The notes beneath the pieces were generated by a model. It made no database searches. It was not told where the DNA came from and was given only the letters and a program-made list of their open reading frames with translations. Positions 12,945-13,068 of a stretch of 13,068 nt of DNA are shown here, one piece after another. How positions within the stretch are numbered: position 1 is the stretch's first letter; each line of letters begins with the position of its first letter. Position numbers and translations under genes: made by a program. Origin of the DNA: Clostridiales bacterium UBA7103 (GTDB lineage Bacteria; Bacillota; Clostridia; Oscillospirales; Oscillospiraceae); NCBI GenBank assembly GCA_002493305.1, contig DKYJ01000050.1, positions 65,283-78,350 of the forward strand, read 5' to 3'.

Positions 12945-13068
12945 CTCGCTTGCCTCCCCTCGGGCTCGAGGGGAGGTGGATTGACGCGAAGCGGCAAGAC
13001 GGAGGGGTTGCGCTTCGCGGGGCCTGCCCTCTCAGTCGGCTGGACTGCCAGCTCTCCCAGAGGGAGAG
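12945..13068. repeat. Hairpin-rich interspersed repeat (incomplete at window end)
   Basis: No reading frame is supported here. Three nested structures lie in a row: a perfect 10-bp stem CCTCCCCTCG/CGAGGGGAGG (12953-12962 and 12967-12976), a 9-bp inverted repeat CGCGAAGCG/CGCTTCGCG (12985-12993 and 13011-13019), and CTCTCCC/GGGAGAG (13052-13058 and 13062-13068). The layout and the GACGGAGGGG and CTCTCAGTCGGC phrases look like short palindromic repeat units that recur between genes in gut Clostridia. This is recognised by style only; there is no second copy in the window. Confidence 0.6.

Overview
The window reads as chromosomal DNA of a moderately GC-rich, low-redundancy Firmicute, most likely an Oscillospirales/Clostridia-type gut anaerobe. 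The signs are strong GGAG/AGGAGG ribosome binding sites, sigma-A-like promoters, a single-subunit (homodimer-type) glycyl-tRNA synthetase, a type III pantothenate kinase beside an ECF-type S component, a YfhO-family protein and a Bacillus-like MazF. The lineage is inferred from gene content and style; no rRNA or marker phylogeny was available.

Layout. 1-689 (-) is the N-terminal part of glyQS, cut by the window edge. Divergent from it, 970-2427 (+) encodes a membrane-anchored Ig-like/NodB polysaccharide deacetylase, followed by an O6-alkylguanine-DNA alkyltransferase (2479-2934) and a terminator. A strong promoter at 2994-3021 drives an ECF S component, probably for pantothenate, overlapping coaX (3074-4443). 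This unit ends in a terminator stem that abuts the stop codon of the convergent yfhO-like gene. On the minus strand a cytidylate-kinase-like gene and the 932-residue YfhO-family gene form an operon (7916 to 4492), with a promoter overlapping the stop codon of an unrecognised 161-residue gene (7979-8464). Further upstream on the minus strand are mazF (8656-9000), a FabG-like SDR (9135-9863) and a PlsC acyltransferase (9856-10680); the last two overlap. Divergent from plsC, 10979-12881 (+) holds a lipoprotein and the azlC-azlD amino-acid exporter pair, closed by a terminator. The last ~120 bases look like part of a hairpin-rich interspersed repeat that runs off the window.

How the genes fit together. 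Most of the region is housekeeping: translation (glyQS), CoA supply (S component plus CoaX), membrane lipid synthesis (PlsC plus SDR), cell-envelope work (deacetylase, YfhO), DNA repair (Ogt) and amino-acid export (AzlCD). I see no phage, transposase, CRISPR or defence island, and no clear new system. The least explained stretch is 8465-9134: a MazF toxin gene with no antitoxin beside it, followed by two inverted-repeat structures, one of which contains the only ribosome-binding-site-like sequence of the unrecognised 161-residue gene.
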